A stretch of 64,000 nucleotides of DNA from an uncultured Granulosicoccaceae bacterium. Lineage in GTDB: Bacteria; Pseudomonadota; Gammaproteobacteria; Granulosicoccales; Granulosicoccaceae. Made by a program: the position numbers and the translations under genes. Location: assembly GCA_937998875.1 (NCBI GenBank), contig CALLBO010000025.1, positions 1-64,000 of the forward strand, written 5' to 3'. Positions 27,096 through 36,587 of the stretch are shown here, piece by piece; position 1 is the first letter of the stretch; each line of letters begins with the position of its first letter. Below the pieces are notes generated by a model that was given only the letters and a program-made list of their open reading frames with translations, was not told where the DNA came from and did no database searches.

Positions 27096-28567
27096 TCACG
27101 TAGTCCTTTGTTCGATCATTTCCATACTCTTCTGTATCCACCCGAACACCTGCTCGCAGCGAGATTCGTCTATTAACCTGAAAAGGTTAGCCAACTTTTC
27201 CTCAGTTATATTGGGATTCAGTAATACCAGTCGTAACGCAAGCTTTCCCTGAACAGTGCAGCTAGAGACATGAGCATGGCCTGAGGCATTGATCTTTTCA
27301 AACAGAGACTGGCTAGCATGGTCACCGTCAGTACAGCGAAAGGTCACGATCGACAGTTGCGATTCAGAAACCACCTCGATCCCCGTCATATAGACAAGTC
27401 GATCTTTTGCCTGAAGAGTAAGATTCAGCACTGGGTCAAGAAGTTGCCTGAATACACTGACCCCATGAAAATGCAGTGGGACCCACATCTCGAGGCCACG
27501 GAACAGACGAGTAAGTTCGGGGCCCGGTAGACAAAAAGCAGGCAGCGTGTCACCTTTACTCACATCTCGCATATATCCGCCCCACTTCGAGTATTGTTGA
27601 TCCAGCCGGCTGCGATCTGCTACCAGCAACGCTCTAATCTCAAAAGGCATAAACAGACTTTTATGCGGATCAACCACAATGGAGTCAGCTTTCTCTATTC
27701 CTGCCATGAGTTTCTTGCCGCGCTCAGTTAAAGCGAAAAATCCTCCAAAGGCAGCGTCGATATGAAACCAGGCACCATATTCTGTTGCAAGCTGTGCACA
27801 TTGCTCTAGATCATCTACTGCCCTGTGTCTGTACTGCCTGCAGTAGCGACGATTAAAACAGGCTGCAGCCCGAGAGACTGGTCTTCAGCGATCGATTGCT
27901 CCAACTCCGCCATATCCATACTGTGTTGTTCGTTTAATCCAACAATGCGCATATGATTTGCAGGGATACCCGCCAATCTGCAACCTTTTATAACCGAATG
28001 ATGTGTATTCTCAGACACATAAACAGTTCCGCTCTGATTATTGTCTTCCAGGTGATCCCGGGCTGCAACGATAGCGGTATAGTTTGATAAGGTCGCACCG
28101 GAAAGCAACATACCCCCTCCCGCGGCACCTATACCGAACAACGACAACATCCAGTCAATCACACTTTTTTCCAATGCTACTGCTCCAGGGCAAATTGACC
28201 ATTGTCCGGTAAATCTGTTTAACAAAGAACCAAGGTAACGGGCTACGGCTGCTGTGTGCTGCCCGGATCCCGGGATATATGAAAGTTGTTTTCCAGAGGC
28301 TGTCTCAATACAAGATTCGCAAGCTCTCTCTACAGTTTCAAGTAACCTGGATAGATCAGAGTTAGATGCCCCCTGAGTGCGCTCGGGAGGTAGCTTTAGG
28401 AGATCTGTAATTTCGGTATCACTCAAAGCGGGATAATGTTCGGGGGAAATTTTTTGTTTCAATTCAAAATCTGCAACGAATTGATTAACCGCTAACTGTA
28501 GCTGCTCAAGCTGAACAGAACCTAATTTCAGTGAGTTAAATGCTAACCGTCGTAAACTCTTATCCAT
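27096..28567 (-). pseudogene. group II PLP-dependent decarboxylase, broken by a one-base frameshift
   Basis: Two adjacent minus-strand frames together make one aromatic/acidic amino-acid decarboxylase-like protein of about 490 aa. The first part runs from ATG 28567 (SD AGGGA) through the PLP region to VATAGSTDTGQ-stop. The second continues in another frame as VDDLEQCAQLATEYGAWFHI, then DAAFGG, then DPHKSLFMPF with the PLP-binding Lys. The break is at 27820-27823, where the message reads ACAGGGCAGTAG. One more G would restore TGAVDDLEQ, the usual family sequence. Either one G has been lost from a G-run or there is a sequencing error. All conserved residues are otherwise intact, so the lesion is young. 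Confidence 0.85.
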
Positions 28568-28756
28568 ATTTCTTTCCCTGTCTCTATAAGGTGAAGCCAA
28601 TCGTTATTGTAGAGAAACACCAATCCGAAAATAGAAACACTAAGGCCTGTTCCACTTAGCTGAAATATTCCTGATCAGCACGGATTGGTTAGGGATAAAG
28701 AATACAGATAAAGCGCTATGAATACTGGTACTAAGGTTTATGCCAGAAGGGTAAAA

Positions 28757-29107
28757 TTACCGTGAGTAATTTATTTCAAGCAGCTGCCTCAGCAATTCCA
28801 TCTCATCCTCAAGAGCATCGGCATTCTCCAGCTCTCGTTGTACAACTGTATGGCGCAATACTTCCGTAGCTGCCGTGAGAATCTCCTCATTCTGACACAA
28901 CGGTTTTAACAGAGGCCATCGAGAAACCGCAAATGTACGTAAAGCCCTATAGTTGCTATAGGCAGGTACTTTGTAGTCGTATGCGATGGTTAATACGCTC
29001 AAAAATTCATTCCATGCATCACCGGAAATATGCGCCGCATCTACAACATCCAAAAAGAGTTTTTTCCGTATCTCATTCCACTCTCCCTGCAGATTTGAAT
29101 CAGTCAT
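28757..29107 (-). CDS. small hypothetical protein coupled to the SF1 helicase
   Basis: The product is 116 aa from ATG 29107, which lies inside the last codons of the helicase gene (8-bp overlap), so it is almost certainly co-translated. It is predicted helical, with a Trp/Leu-rich first half (GEWNEIRKKLFLDVVDAAH, SRWPLLKPLC) and an acidic C-terminal helix (LENADALEDEMELLRQLLE). No known domain is recognised. The tight linkage suggests a partner, regulator or antitoxin-like role for the helicase. That is inference. Confidence 0.75.
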   Translation of the reverse strand: MTDSNLQGEWNEIRKKLFLDVVDAAHISGDAWNEFLSVLTIAYDYKVPAYSNYRALRTFAVSRWPLLKPLCQNEEILTAATEVLRHTVVQRELENADALEDEMELLRQLLEINYSR

Positions 29108-32015
29108 TTTCGCCATGGCCGGCTAAGGCAGGGTGTTGCAATATATTTTGAATGATTCGTTCCGGGTCTACTGCCCATTCACTGAACGATACCGGAATTA
29201 TACTAAGGCCTGTTCGCGACAACATGGCGTACGACTCGATAGTGAGTGGCTTTTTGTTGTTGGCTTGCGGGAATCCGATAAGATCGACACCGAGCTGACC
29301 GTTCTCTGTATTTAGCAGTATGTCTATTCTTATGTCACCAATCTTCACGCCGTGATCGACAGAATCAATGCGTCGGGCCCGGGTGATCTGCTCACACAGC
29401 GTGATAACATCATCGTTGCCAACTCCTGCACCACTAGCCATCACTCCTGTATTCTCTTTATGCTCTAACAACAACCATTGTATATATTGTCCAAAAAGCG
29501 AGTGCGGATCAAAGCGATCAGGATCACGCGACAAAAAAAGAACATGTTTTCGTCTAGCGCGTGTAATACTGACATTCATAACATCATTTCGTGACAAAAA
29601 AGCAATTGAGCCACCCGGTGAATGGTTATCTACTACTGAAGACATCAATACAATGTCTCGTTCCTCTCCCTGCAACTCATGAGCAGTACCCACCAACAGA
29701 CGACATCGATCACAGTCCACTTTACTGAACAATTTATTGATTTGTTTCTGCAGATGGTCGCATTGCGCACGATATGGGGACAGTACAGCGATCGACGCAG
29801 TATGTTCATCATTCGATTCGAGCAGATCTTTGAGATAAGCCACGACCACTTGCGCCTCCACAGGATTGTGACCATTTTTATGTTGGCGACCTTGTTTCAC
29901 CTGAATGCACTCAAGCGGCTCTTTGATATGCCGGTGCGTAACATGCGTGAGTAACTTGAGCTGGCTTTGATAAAATGTTCTATTACTAAACTCAATAATA
30001 GCCGGTGCGCTTCTAAAATGTTCATCCAGAAATTGACTGGCGTTTGAGGACTGCAAATTTGCATTCGCCCAATCTAAAAGGCTGCTTTGTCTGAAGCCGG
30101 GTAGTGTTACACGATTTTCCATCGAAGATGAATACCGTTGCATATACTGGTGCTCAGTGGCTATAGGCAGAAATGAAACGTGGCGTAATTGCTCGGTGTC
30201 TCCAAGAATTACAGCCCTCCTGGCTCTTTGTAATGCGGGTAGGCCACTTGCCATATCTGCCTGCGATGCTTCATCAACAATTACAAGATCAAATAGAGAA
30301 CATTCAAACGGTAGCAAATGACTCAGTTCTGATAAAGTTGTTACCCAGACAGGCATCGTAGCCAAAAGTTGCGGGTAATTTATCTTTTGCTGCAATTGCC
30401 GTTGCCTGAACTCCCTTGCAGTAAAACTGTCAGCAAGATCTGACAAGACACGGCGATCCTTTTTAAGCACCAGTCTGGTTCGGTATTGAATCTTTAGCTG
30501 TATCGCCTCGCGAACAAGGTCATCGCGCTCACGCAGCAGTTCTGCTCGCGCTGTAAGCAGGCGATTCAGATTGGTAAAGTTGCTGCTGGATAAAGGTGAT
30601 TGAATGATGGCACTCGTGAAACGCGCCCAAAGCAAATATGCCATTTGCATCGGCGATTTTTGGCCTTGGGCTGAAGCTGTTAATTGATCAAAATGACGCT
30701 CAAGCCAACCCATCTGTCGGTCTAATTGTGTGAGACGTGAACGGTTTTTGTTTATCGCTCTCTTTAGCGCTGTTAAAGGACTGTCTGACAGTAAACACTG
30801 TGCGACACGCGTGTGCTGCCTGGTGAAATTAACTGCACCGGATTGAACTGTTGACTGCAGCCGGCGCTTTAGCGTTTGCCGATCAGCTCGGCTACCACCA
30901 TTAACCATCGCGCCACCGAGCCAGACCTGTTCATCCAGAAACCGGATAATTACATCTACCGCTGCTGGATTTCGCGCGCAGATTAGAACAGTTCCTCCTG
31001 ACGCAACTGTGTTTGCCGCTATCATCGCGAGCGTATGAGTTTTACCGCAGCCAGGTGGACCAAAGACTACACTTAGATCATGTTGTTGCGAGGCTCTTAC
31101 TGCGCGCATCTGCGCCGGGGAAAGAGCACCAATAGTACGGTTGAATTTACTATGGTTGCCGATTGCGATGTTTTTCGTTCTTGTATGCCCACCTGATAAC
31201 TGCCTGACAGGTGGCGAGAATTGATCTGTCGCCTGCATTTGACCCAGCTCATGCAGGATACCCATGGACTGTTTAGACCGACGAGTGAGCAACACCACGG
31301 CACTGCAATATAAAATCAATGCGCCTTCTGTAGCATCTGCTGTATCCGCAGCCTCTACTGGTTCGTCCCTTTCTTTGTTGCGTACGGGGAGTTCTGTACA
31401 AAAGGGAAAGATTTCGAACCCGCTAAATTGCATTGCCGGAATGGCCGATACCAGATAGCTTTCAATCAAAGCAATGGCAGATTTATTCAGCGGACCAGTA
31501 TCTACTATCTTTTGCAGCTCAAGGCCAACCTCGGAAGCTTTGTCGCTATCTGCGATGACACGATCCAATAAAGCGCGATTGACCATTAAGCTTGCGTCGC
31601 TACCGTCACCTTCTACTGTTAAATCTGCGTCTTCCCAGGGCTCAAGCTCTGTCAGAAACAGGGGAGATATTTCAACCTTGCTAACATTCTCAACCGCGTG
31701 ATACTGAAGCGGAAAAACACCGTATACCAGTGATGTGCCGCGCAAATGTCGCTGCAACAGGTCATTGAGCTTCTTTAAGGATTCACGGTTTAAAATTGGT
31801 CGGGCTGAAAGGCGGCTCGCGACACCTTCAAGGTCACACTCAAACGTGGCCAGGATACGTCCGCCACCCAGTGTCACTGATCCAGTGTTAGAAAACTCCC
31901 ACGCAAAACACGCGTGCAGGTAACTGACAATCGGGATCGGGTGTTTAGAGCCCGGCAGTCCCTTGGTAGTAGTGGACCGGTCTTTAAGTAACATGCTCAG
32001 TTTTTCTACTACCAA
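29100..32015 (-). CDS. SF1 helicase (Upf1/Dna2-like) with degraded C-terminal nuclease-like domain
   Basis: The product is 971 aa. The first ~310 residues are an unassigned N-terminal region. Walker A is VFGPPGCGKTHTLAMIAAN near residue 318. About 250 residues later come motif II LVIVDEASQADMASGLPAL and motif III VILGDTEQLRHVSF. Motifs V/VI are GTAHELQGEERDIVLMSS and NVSITRARRKHVLFLSRD. Together these define the UvrD/Upf1-like SF1 helicases. Residues about 870-965 look like a DUF559/Vsr-type endonuclease fold (IGDIRIDILL, QLGVDLIGF, then a helix ending SFSEWAVDPERIIQNIL). The usual Glu-x-Asp-Gly is VDLIG, so the active site may be lost. Helicases of this build occur in defence and repair loci. 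It overlaps the small gene downstream. Confidence 0.85.
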   Translation of the reverse strand: MVVEKLSMLLKDRSTTTKGLPGSKHPIPIVSYLHACFAWEFSNTGSVTLGGGRILATFECDLEGVASRLSARPILNRESLKKLNDLLQRHLRGTSLVYGVFPLQYHAVENVSKVEISPLFLTELEPWEDADLTVEGDGSDASLMVNRALLDRVIADSDKASEVGLELQKIVDTGPLNKSAIALIESYLVSAIPAMQFSGFEIFPFCTELPVRNKERDEPVEAADTADATEGALILYCSAVVLLTRRSKQSMGILHELGQMQATDQFSPPVRQLSGGHTRTKNIAIGNHSKFNRTIGALSPAQMRAVRASQQHDLSVVFGPPGCGKTHTLAMIAANTVASGGTVLICARNPAAVDVIIRFLDEQVWLGGAMVNGGSRADRQTLKRRLQSTVQSGAVNFTRQHTRVAQCLLSDSPLTALKRAINKNRSRLTQLDRQMGWLERHFDQLTASAQGQKSPMQMAYLLWARFTSAIIQSPLSSSNFTNLNRLLTARAELLRERDDLVREAIQLKIQYRTRLVLKKDRRVLSDLADSFTAREFRQRQLQQKINYPQLLATMPVWVTTLSELSHLLPFECSLFDLVIVDEASQADMASGLPALQRARRAVILGDTEQLRHVSFLPIATEHQYMQRYSSSMENRVTLPGFRQSSLLDWANANLQSSNASQFLDEHFRSAPAIIEFSNRTFYQSQLKLLTHVTHRHIKEPLECIQVKQGRQHKNGHNPVEAQVVVAYLKDLLESNDEHTASIAVLSPYRAQCDHLQKQINKLFSKVDCDRCRLLVGTAHELQGEERDIVLMSSVVDNHSPGGSIAFLSRNDVMNVSITRARRKHVLFLSRDPDRFDPHSLFGQYIQWLLLEHKENTGVMASGAGVGNDDVITLCEQITRARRIDSVDHGVKIGDIRIDILLNTENGQLGVDLIGFPQANNKKPLTIESYAMLSRTGLSIIPVSFSEWAVDPERIIQNILQHPALAGHGEND

Positions 32016-32392
32016 CTTTCATCCACAAAACGGACCGGGTAAAAAATTCAATACCATACACGAACTGGGTGGCTGATGAGGCTACGTTCAGAATAGCTTT
32101 CTACCTCACAATCGTCACGACGGTTTAAAAATACACCTGCTGTTTGAATTCAACTCTAACTAAGTACCAATGTGAGTCTCGCGGGATCTGCAATGCTATC
32201 TGGGCCCTTGATCAAATAGTGCCGCTGTACGACGGTACATTGGAAGGCGATGTGTACGGGTAGAAACCATACAATGCCAACTATCTTCCGCCGTTTCGTA
32301 TAAGTACATTGCCATCGGTACAGCTCATTTTATGGTGACTGTTCCATTTTGTGACCACACAAAAACGGGCCACCAATCAGGCCTTGTCTCCA
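32016..32392. other. intergenic DNA upstream of the helicase gene
   Basis: It contains the helicase promoter and the 3' flank of the sulfatase gene. No gene, repeat or clear hairpin terminator was found. Confidence 0.4.
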
Positions 32393-33904
32393 CTAGTGCT
32401 CTGGAGTATCCCCGATAGCCGCCATTTTTTCGTTCAGTATTTGAGTCATTTTCTCCACTACATCCTTATAAGCTGGATCATCAAACACATTGAACAACTC
32501 TAATGGGTCTTCCTCACAGTCAAACAACTCCCACTCCCGATCTTCCCCGCCATGGTTGGTACCCGGCAATTCATAACCTTCGTTATACCAGTAAATCAGT
32601 TTATAGCGCTGGTTGCGAATACCGTAGTGAGCGTAGGCGTTATGATCCGGATCGCGGTGCATCCAGTAACGATGATAGGCAACATCAGGCCAGTTATCTG
32701 TAACGGTGCCATTGAGCAGCGGTCGGAAACTCCTGCCTTGCATATAATCGGGAATGCATTGTCCTGCGAAATCAAGAAATGTCGCCGCGAAATCCACGTT
32801 ACAAATAACATTCTTGCAGACTTTTCCCTGTTTTATTTCTTTAGGATACCGCACGAGAAAAGGCATCTGAAAAGATTCCTCATACATAAAGCGTTTGTCA
32901 AACCATCCATGCTCTCCCAGAAAGAATCCCTGATCTGATGTATAGATAACGATGGTGTTTTCAGTAAGATTATTCTCATCCAGATAATCCAGCACCCTAC
33001 CTACACTTTCATCTATAGAGGCAATGGTTCTAAGGTAGCGCTTCATATACCGTTGATACTTAAAGCGACTCAATTCTTCGTTACTCTTAAAGGTGAAAAC
33101 CTCACCTGTGTCTTTATCTATCAGCCGCAATTCGGACACATCTTCAGGGTTTGGGATTTTGCGATCAGTGCTACCGTGCATCATTCTTTCACCCACTTCA
33201 AATCCACCTTCAGCCTGCACCAACCCGAGATCTGCATATTTCATATCATCCTTGATTCGCATTTTTGCTTCAGATGCGGCCTTAGCTCGATTTTTGTAAT
33301 CGTCGTTAAAGGTGTCAGGAATGGCTACATCTTCCTGATATAGATCACGGTTCTTAGGGTGTGGCTCCCAGTTCCTGTGTGGCGCTTTGTGGTGACACAT
33401 CAGAAAAAACGGTTTTGACTGATCGCGTTTGTCGAGCCAGTTTAGGCTTTTATCTGTGATGACATCCGTTGCATATCCGGGTACCTCTATCTTTACCCCC
33501 ATCTCAATCATATAAGGATCAAAATACTCGCCCTGACCCGGTAACACAGACCAATAATCAAACCCGGTTGGCTCGTGATGTTTTCCTTCACCAAGATGCC
33601 ACTTACCGACAATCGCCGTTTGATAACCCCCGGTACGAAGGTGCTTGGCCACGTTAGGCAACCTATTGTCGATATGTGTTTCAAGAGTGGTAACCCTATT
33701 TACGTGGTTATAGGTGCCAGTGAGAATAGCTGCGCGACTCGGCGTGCATATGGAGTTAGTGACGTAACAATGATCAAACCGCATTCCCTCCTTTGCCAAT
33801 CGATCAATTTGGGGGGTGTGGTTTATCCCCCAGCCGTAGCTACTGATCGCTTTCGATGCGTGATCATCCGCCATGATAAATACAATGTTAGGCCGACTAC
33901 TCAT
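32393..33904 (-). CDS. type I sulfatase
   Basis: This 503-aa S1-family arylsulfatase-fold enzyme hydrolyses sulfate esters, most likely on a carbohydrate. The formylglycine site is CTPSRAAILTG, with Cys53 as the residue to be converted. Metal ligands are Asp13-Asp14 (MADD) near the N-terminus and the later TSDQGFFLGEHGW. GKWHLGEGKH supplies the active-site Lys/His. No signal peptide is visible, so a cytosolic location, or a lipoprotein partner, has to be considered. The formylglycine-generating enzyme is not in the window. The start codon overlaps the stop of the upstream gene (ATGA), so both are coupled. Confidence 0.92.
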   Translation of the reverse strand: MSSRPNIVFIMADDHASKAISSYGWGINHTPQIDRLAKEGMRFDHCYVTNSICTPSRAAILTGTYNHVNRVTTLETHIDNRLPNVAKHLRTGGYQTAIVGKWHLGEGKHHEPTGFDYWSVLPGQGEYFDPYMIEMGVKIEVPGYATDVITDKSLNWLDKRDQSKPFFLMCHHKAPHRNWEPHPKNRDLYQEDVAIPDTFNDDYKNRAKAASEAKMRIKDDMKYADLGLVQAEGGFEVGERMMHGSTDRKIPNPEDVSELRLIDKDTGEVFTFKSNEELSRFKYQRYMKRYLRTIASIDESVGRVLDYLDENNLTENTIVIYTSDQGFFLGEHGWFDKRFMYEESFQMPFLVRYPKEIKQGKVCKNVICNVDFAATFLDFAGQCIPDYMQGRSFRPLLNGTVTDNWPDVAYHRYWMHRDPDHNAYAHYGIRNQRYKLIYWYNEGYELPGTNHGGEDREWELFDCEEDPLELFNVFDDPAYKDVVEKMTQILNEKMAAIGDTPEH

Positions 33905-34683
33905 GCGGGCTGTATCTGCTTAAGGCGAGCAGTCTCCCGCCCCTTATCTCCAATATCCCTGACAGATTTGCGATAAGTACGACGCAGGTGACTTTTTAAG
34001 TGAGGTGTTACCTCAGCATCAGGAATACTTTTTAACTGACAAAACAGTGCCAGTGCATAAGTGGCTTCCACTTCCGATAGATAAGCATCACGCTGAGCGT
34101 AGGGGTTATAGCAGCTGCCGCAACCGCCTCGAAAATTATAGGCGCTATTGGCAAACATAAATCCGAACCCAAGAAATATCGCCAGCAGCTCAGTAGCCTG
34201 AGGCCAGTAATCGATACCACCTGGAGGTGGTGACTTCGCCATCCGCCCCATGTGATGCGATAGAATGTGGGCATAGGTGGCAATCATCCCTTCGGGATTG
34301 TTGATCTGTTGCGGGTTGTACGGGATGATCAGTCGTTGATCGTCTTCAACTGATTCGTCCGTAACGCCTTCAGGTCCGCGCAATGCGCCCTGAATCTGAA
34401 CTTGCTGAGATTCGATTAACTGACACATGCTCTGGTCCTGCACCAGTGTTGGCCAGTGACTGATACCTGCATAGACCTTGACGCGATCAAAAATGATTTC
34501 CGCCATACCGTGAACACTGTTTACCGTGCCCGGAAAATACTCGTTAGTCGGACGTACCAGGACGGTATCAGAGTAAAACAAGTTAGCATCAAAATTCTCC
34601 AGCGCCCAGCCAAAGGCTTCGAAAATCCATTCAGATGAGGCGGAGTCAACGACAGGTTGTTTGTTTAACAGGCCGAAAACCAT
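33901..34683 (-). CDS. degenerate metallopeptidase-like protein coupled to the sulfatase
   Basis: The product is 260 aa and cytosolic by sequence. The centre reads ATYAHILSHHMGRM where a zinc peptidase of the HExxH type would have HExxH; the catalytic Glu is replaced by Ile. It is followed by TELLAIFLGFGFMFANSAYNF, which in HExxH relatives carries the third ligand, then a Cys pair (GGCGSCYNP) and YLSEVEATYALALFC. I read it as a relative of a predicted peptidase family that lost catalysis and may retain metal binding. Exact function is unknown. It is translated together with the sulfatase, so a chaperone or partner role is worth considering. Confidence 0.6.
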   Translation of the reverse strand: MVFGLLNKQPVVDSASSEWIFEAFGWALENFDANLFYSDTVLVRPTNEYFPGTVNSVHGMAEIIFDRVKVYAGISHWPTLVQDQSMCQLIESQQVQIQGALRGPEGVTDESVEDDQRLIIPYNPQQINNPEGMIATYAHILSHHMGRMAKSPPPGGIDYWPQATELLAIFLGFGFMFANSAYNFRGGCGSCYNPYAQRDAYLSEVEATYALALFCQLKSIPDAEVTPHLKSHLRRTYRKSVRDIGDKGRETARLKQIQPA

Positions 34684-35048
34684 AAAATGATCTGGAAATA
34701 GCGAGAAGTAACGCCATCATATCAACATCCTGCTCAGTTAGTCCGTTTGTCATTCAACGAACAGCTATCCGTCATGACGCATAGCATTGTACTACTAAGA
34801 CTATAGACCCGCACCCAGTTCTCAAGCGATTAACTATTACTGGCTATAGATGCCGGCCAACTTTTGATTTATCTGAACATGCAACTACGGCTTTTAGGGT
34901 TTTGGCGTGCCCGGATAGTCAACTCCACAACAACAGTACCGATAAGACCAGGGGCACAGAACACGACCAGTGAAGTAAAAACAGCCTCGGTAGCAACACA
35001 ATCAAAAGTGATTATGCGTTGCGGCTCGTTTGGCAGAACTCAAATCAG
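34684..35048. other. intergenic DNA between the coupled pair and the anti-sigma gene
   Basis: This stretch holds the promoter of the minus-strand pair and the 3' flank of the anti-sigma gene. No gene, palindrome or terminator was recognised. Confidence 0.4.
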
Positions 35049-35885
35049 TCAGCTAGTTGTAAAGAGGTTGCTTGCCACGTGATTTATCAAGGCATTCAGT
35101 TGTTGCTCTGGTAGCTCGCCTACTACAACCACGGCATGATCTCCGTCTTGCCAATACGCAAACTGCATATCTGCATGTATTCCGGATATCACTTCTTTTT
35201 CAGCCGCATCCTTTGACGCCAGTATACAAACAGCGACAGGCCGAGAGCTTTCGGGCAGATATACTAACTGAATTATTGGCTGTTCTTGATACTCCAACGA
35301 CTGCTCACGCATAAGTTTCATACCAAATGCAGTCAGATCAGGTACAGCGACGAGTCGACCAAGCTTCTCAGAAAGCTCAGCTGAAACAGAATTAGTCACA
35401 AGGGGTTGGCTGTCGCCAACCGTTTCACGGCCATATAGCCGATGATAATCTGCCACTAATCGAACCCACTCAGGCAGACTGGAATCTGGCTGGCTTAGAG
35501 TGATGTCTGGATTTGCTGATTGAAAACTGGAACCCAGAAACCCACCGCCAATCAGACCAAAAAATAGAGTCGCTGCCAGCACATATCTATTTGGTCTGCT
35601 TGTTCGAATCGGTGGGGGGGCCAGCTGATTCCCCTTGTTGTTCGGCGCCTCAGAATCGGGTAATTCATACTCATTCACATAGCGATTCATCTCATCTGAT
35701 GACTCGCTTATTTCTAAGGCAGCGGCGTTTTTGAGCCAGCCATCTGTCAACTCGAGCTGCCTCAGGAATTCCGCTGCTGACTGATCCTTCTCTATCAGTT
35801 CCATAACCTGTCGATTTTCCTCAGGTGTGGAGTGACCGTCTGCATAGCTAATCAAAAGCGCTTCATGTGGGTGATTTTCAATCAT
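35049..35885 (-). CDS. membrane anti-sigma factor
   Basis: The product is 278 aa and lies two bases after its sigma factor. The first ~95 residues are cytosolic and acidic, with a short helical anti-sigma-like segment (HEALLISYADGHSTPEENRQ). One transmembrane helix at about 103-124 (YVLAATLFFGLIGGGFLG) and a periplasmic domain of about 150 residues follow. There is no zinc-binding HxxxCxxC, so this is not a ZAS-type anti-sigma factor. The role is inferred from position and layout: it would hold the sigma factor until a signal at the envelope arrives. Confidence 0.75.
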   Translation of the reverse strand: MIENHPHEALLISYADGHSTPEENRQVMELIEKDQSAAEFLRQLELTDGWLKNAAALEISESSDEMNRYVNEYELPDSEAPNNKGNQLAPPPIRTSRPNRYVLAATLFFGLIGGGFLGSSFQSANPDITLSQPDSSLPEWVRLVADYHRLYGRETVGDSQPLVTNSVSAELSEKLGRLVAVPDLTAFGMKLMREQSLEYQEQPIIQLVYLPESSRPVAVCILASKDAAEKEVISGIHADMQFAYWQDGDHAVVVVGELPEQQLNALINHVASNLFTTS

Positions 35886-35887
35886 CG

Positions 35888-36406
35888 CTAGCCTCTTGCG
35901 ATTGCGTTTTGGCTTTGGCCGAATTCGGTCATTTTCTTCGATAAGCGGGCCCGTCCACGAGCGATCCGGCTCATAACTGTACCGACCGGCACATCCAGGA
36001 TGCTGGCAGCTTCCTGATAAGTATAGCCTTCTATATATACCAGCGTTATTACCTGCCTTTGATTGTCAGGCAGGTACCCTAATAGACTAAACACTTCTTC
36101 CCGAAATTTATTGCTTTCGGGAGAATCCGATGATGTTAGTTCTTCCCCGGCATCTACCAAACCCCGACCTTTCCTAACTCCTTCTGCACGTAAATGGTTG
36201 CGATTAATTGAACTCATGACGGTAAATGCCCAGCGATCAAAATCACTGCCTGGCTGAAACTGCATCCATCGATCCAGAATTCTCATACAGGCAGCCTGCA
36301 GAAGATCATCTGCATCGGCCTCGGAGCGAGTCAGGTTACCGGCATAGCGTCTAAGACGCGGCAACAAGTCAACTAAATCACTTTTAAACTGCTTAGTTGC
36401 ATTCAT
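35888..36406 (-). CDS. ECF-type RNA polymerase sigma factor
   Basis: This 172-aa sigma factor of the extracytoplasmic-function group has region 2 with ADADDLLQAACMRIL and region 4 with YTYQEAASILDVPVGTVMSR (promoter -35 recognition helix-turn-helix). It lacks regions 1 and 3, as expected. It is followed immediately by its anti-sigma gene. It is divergent from a DUF4399 gene that may be a target. The inverted repeat in its 5' region suggests autoregulation. Confidence 0.92.
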   Translation of the reverse strand: MNATKQFKSDLVDLLPRLRRYAGNLTRSEADADDLLQAACMRILDRWMQFQPGSDFDRWAFTVMSSINRNHLRAEGVRKGRGLVDAGEELTSSDSPESNKFREEVFSLLGYLPDNQRQVITLVYIEGYTYQEAASILDVPVGTVMSRIARGRARLSKKMTEFGQSQNAIARG

Positions 36407-36418
36407 AAGCTTACTGTA

Positions 36419-36441
36419 ACAACAAATGTACTTCTTGTTGT
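36419..36441. promoter_or_regulatory. inverted repeat upstream of the ECF sigma gene
   Basis: ACAACAA (36419-36425) and TTGTTGT (36435-36441) are perfect inverted copies separated by nine bases, just before the sigma gene start at 36406. It may be an operator or a 5'-UTR hairpin. No factor can be named. Confidence 0.35.
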
Positions 36442-36479
36442 GGATGAAAAATCCACTTCAGAAAATTTTTTTTAATTCC

Positions 36480-36506
36480 GGGGAATAAAACAACTGGTCT
36501 GTGTGT
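36480..36506 (+). promoter_or_regulatory. possible ECF-type promoter for the DUF4399 gene
   Basis: GGGGAATAAA followed at short distance by GGTCTGTGTGTT resembles the GGAA-type -35 and GTCT-type -10 elements read by many ECF factors. It lies about 85-110 bp upstream of the start at 36588. Spacing is not canonical, so confidence is low. Confidence 0.25.
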
Positions 36507-36587
36507 TTAGGGTTGTAACAGTGAGTCAGACATTGATCGCACTGTAGAGTTTCTACCCATCATTTTAACTACACAGCGGGAAAATTA

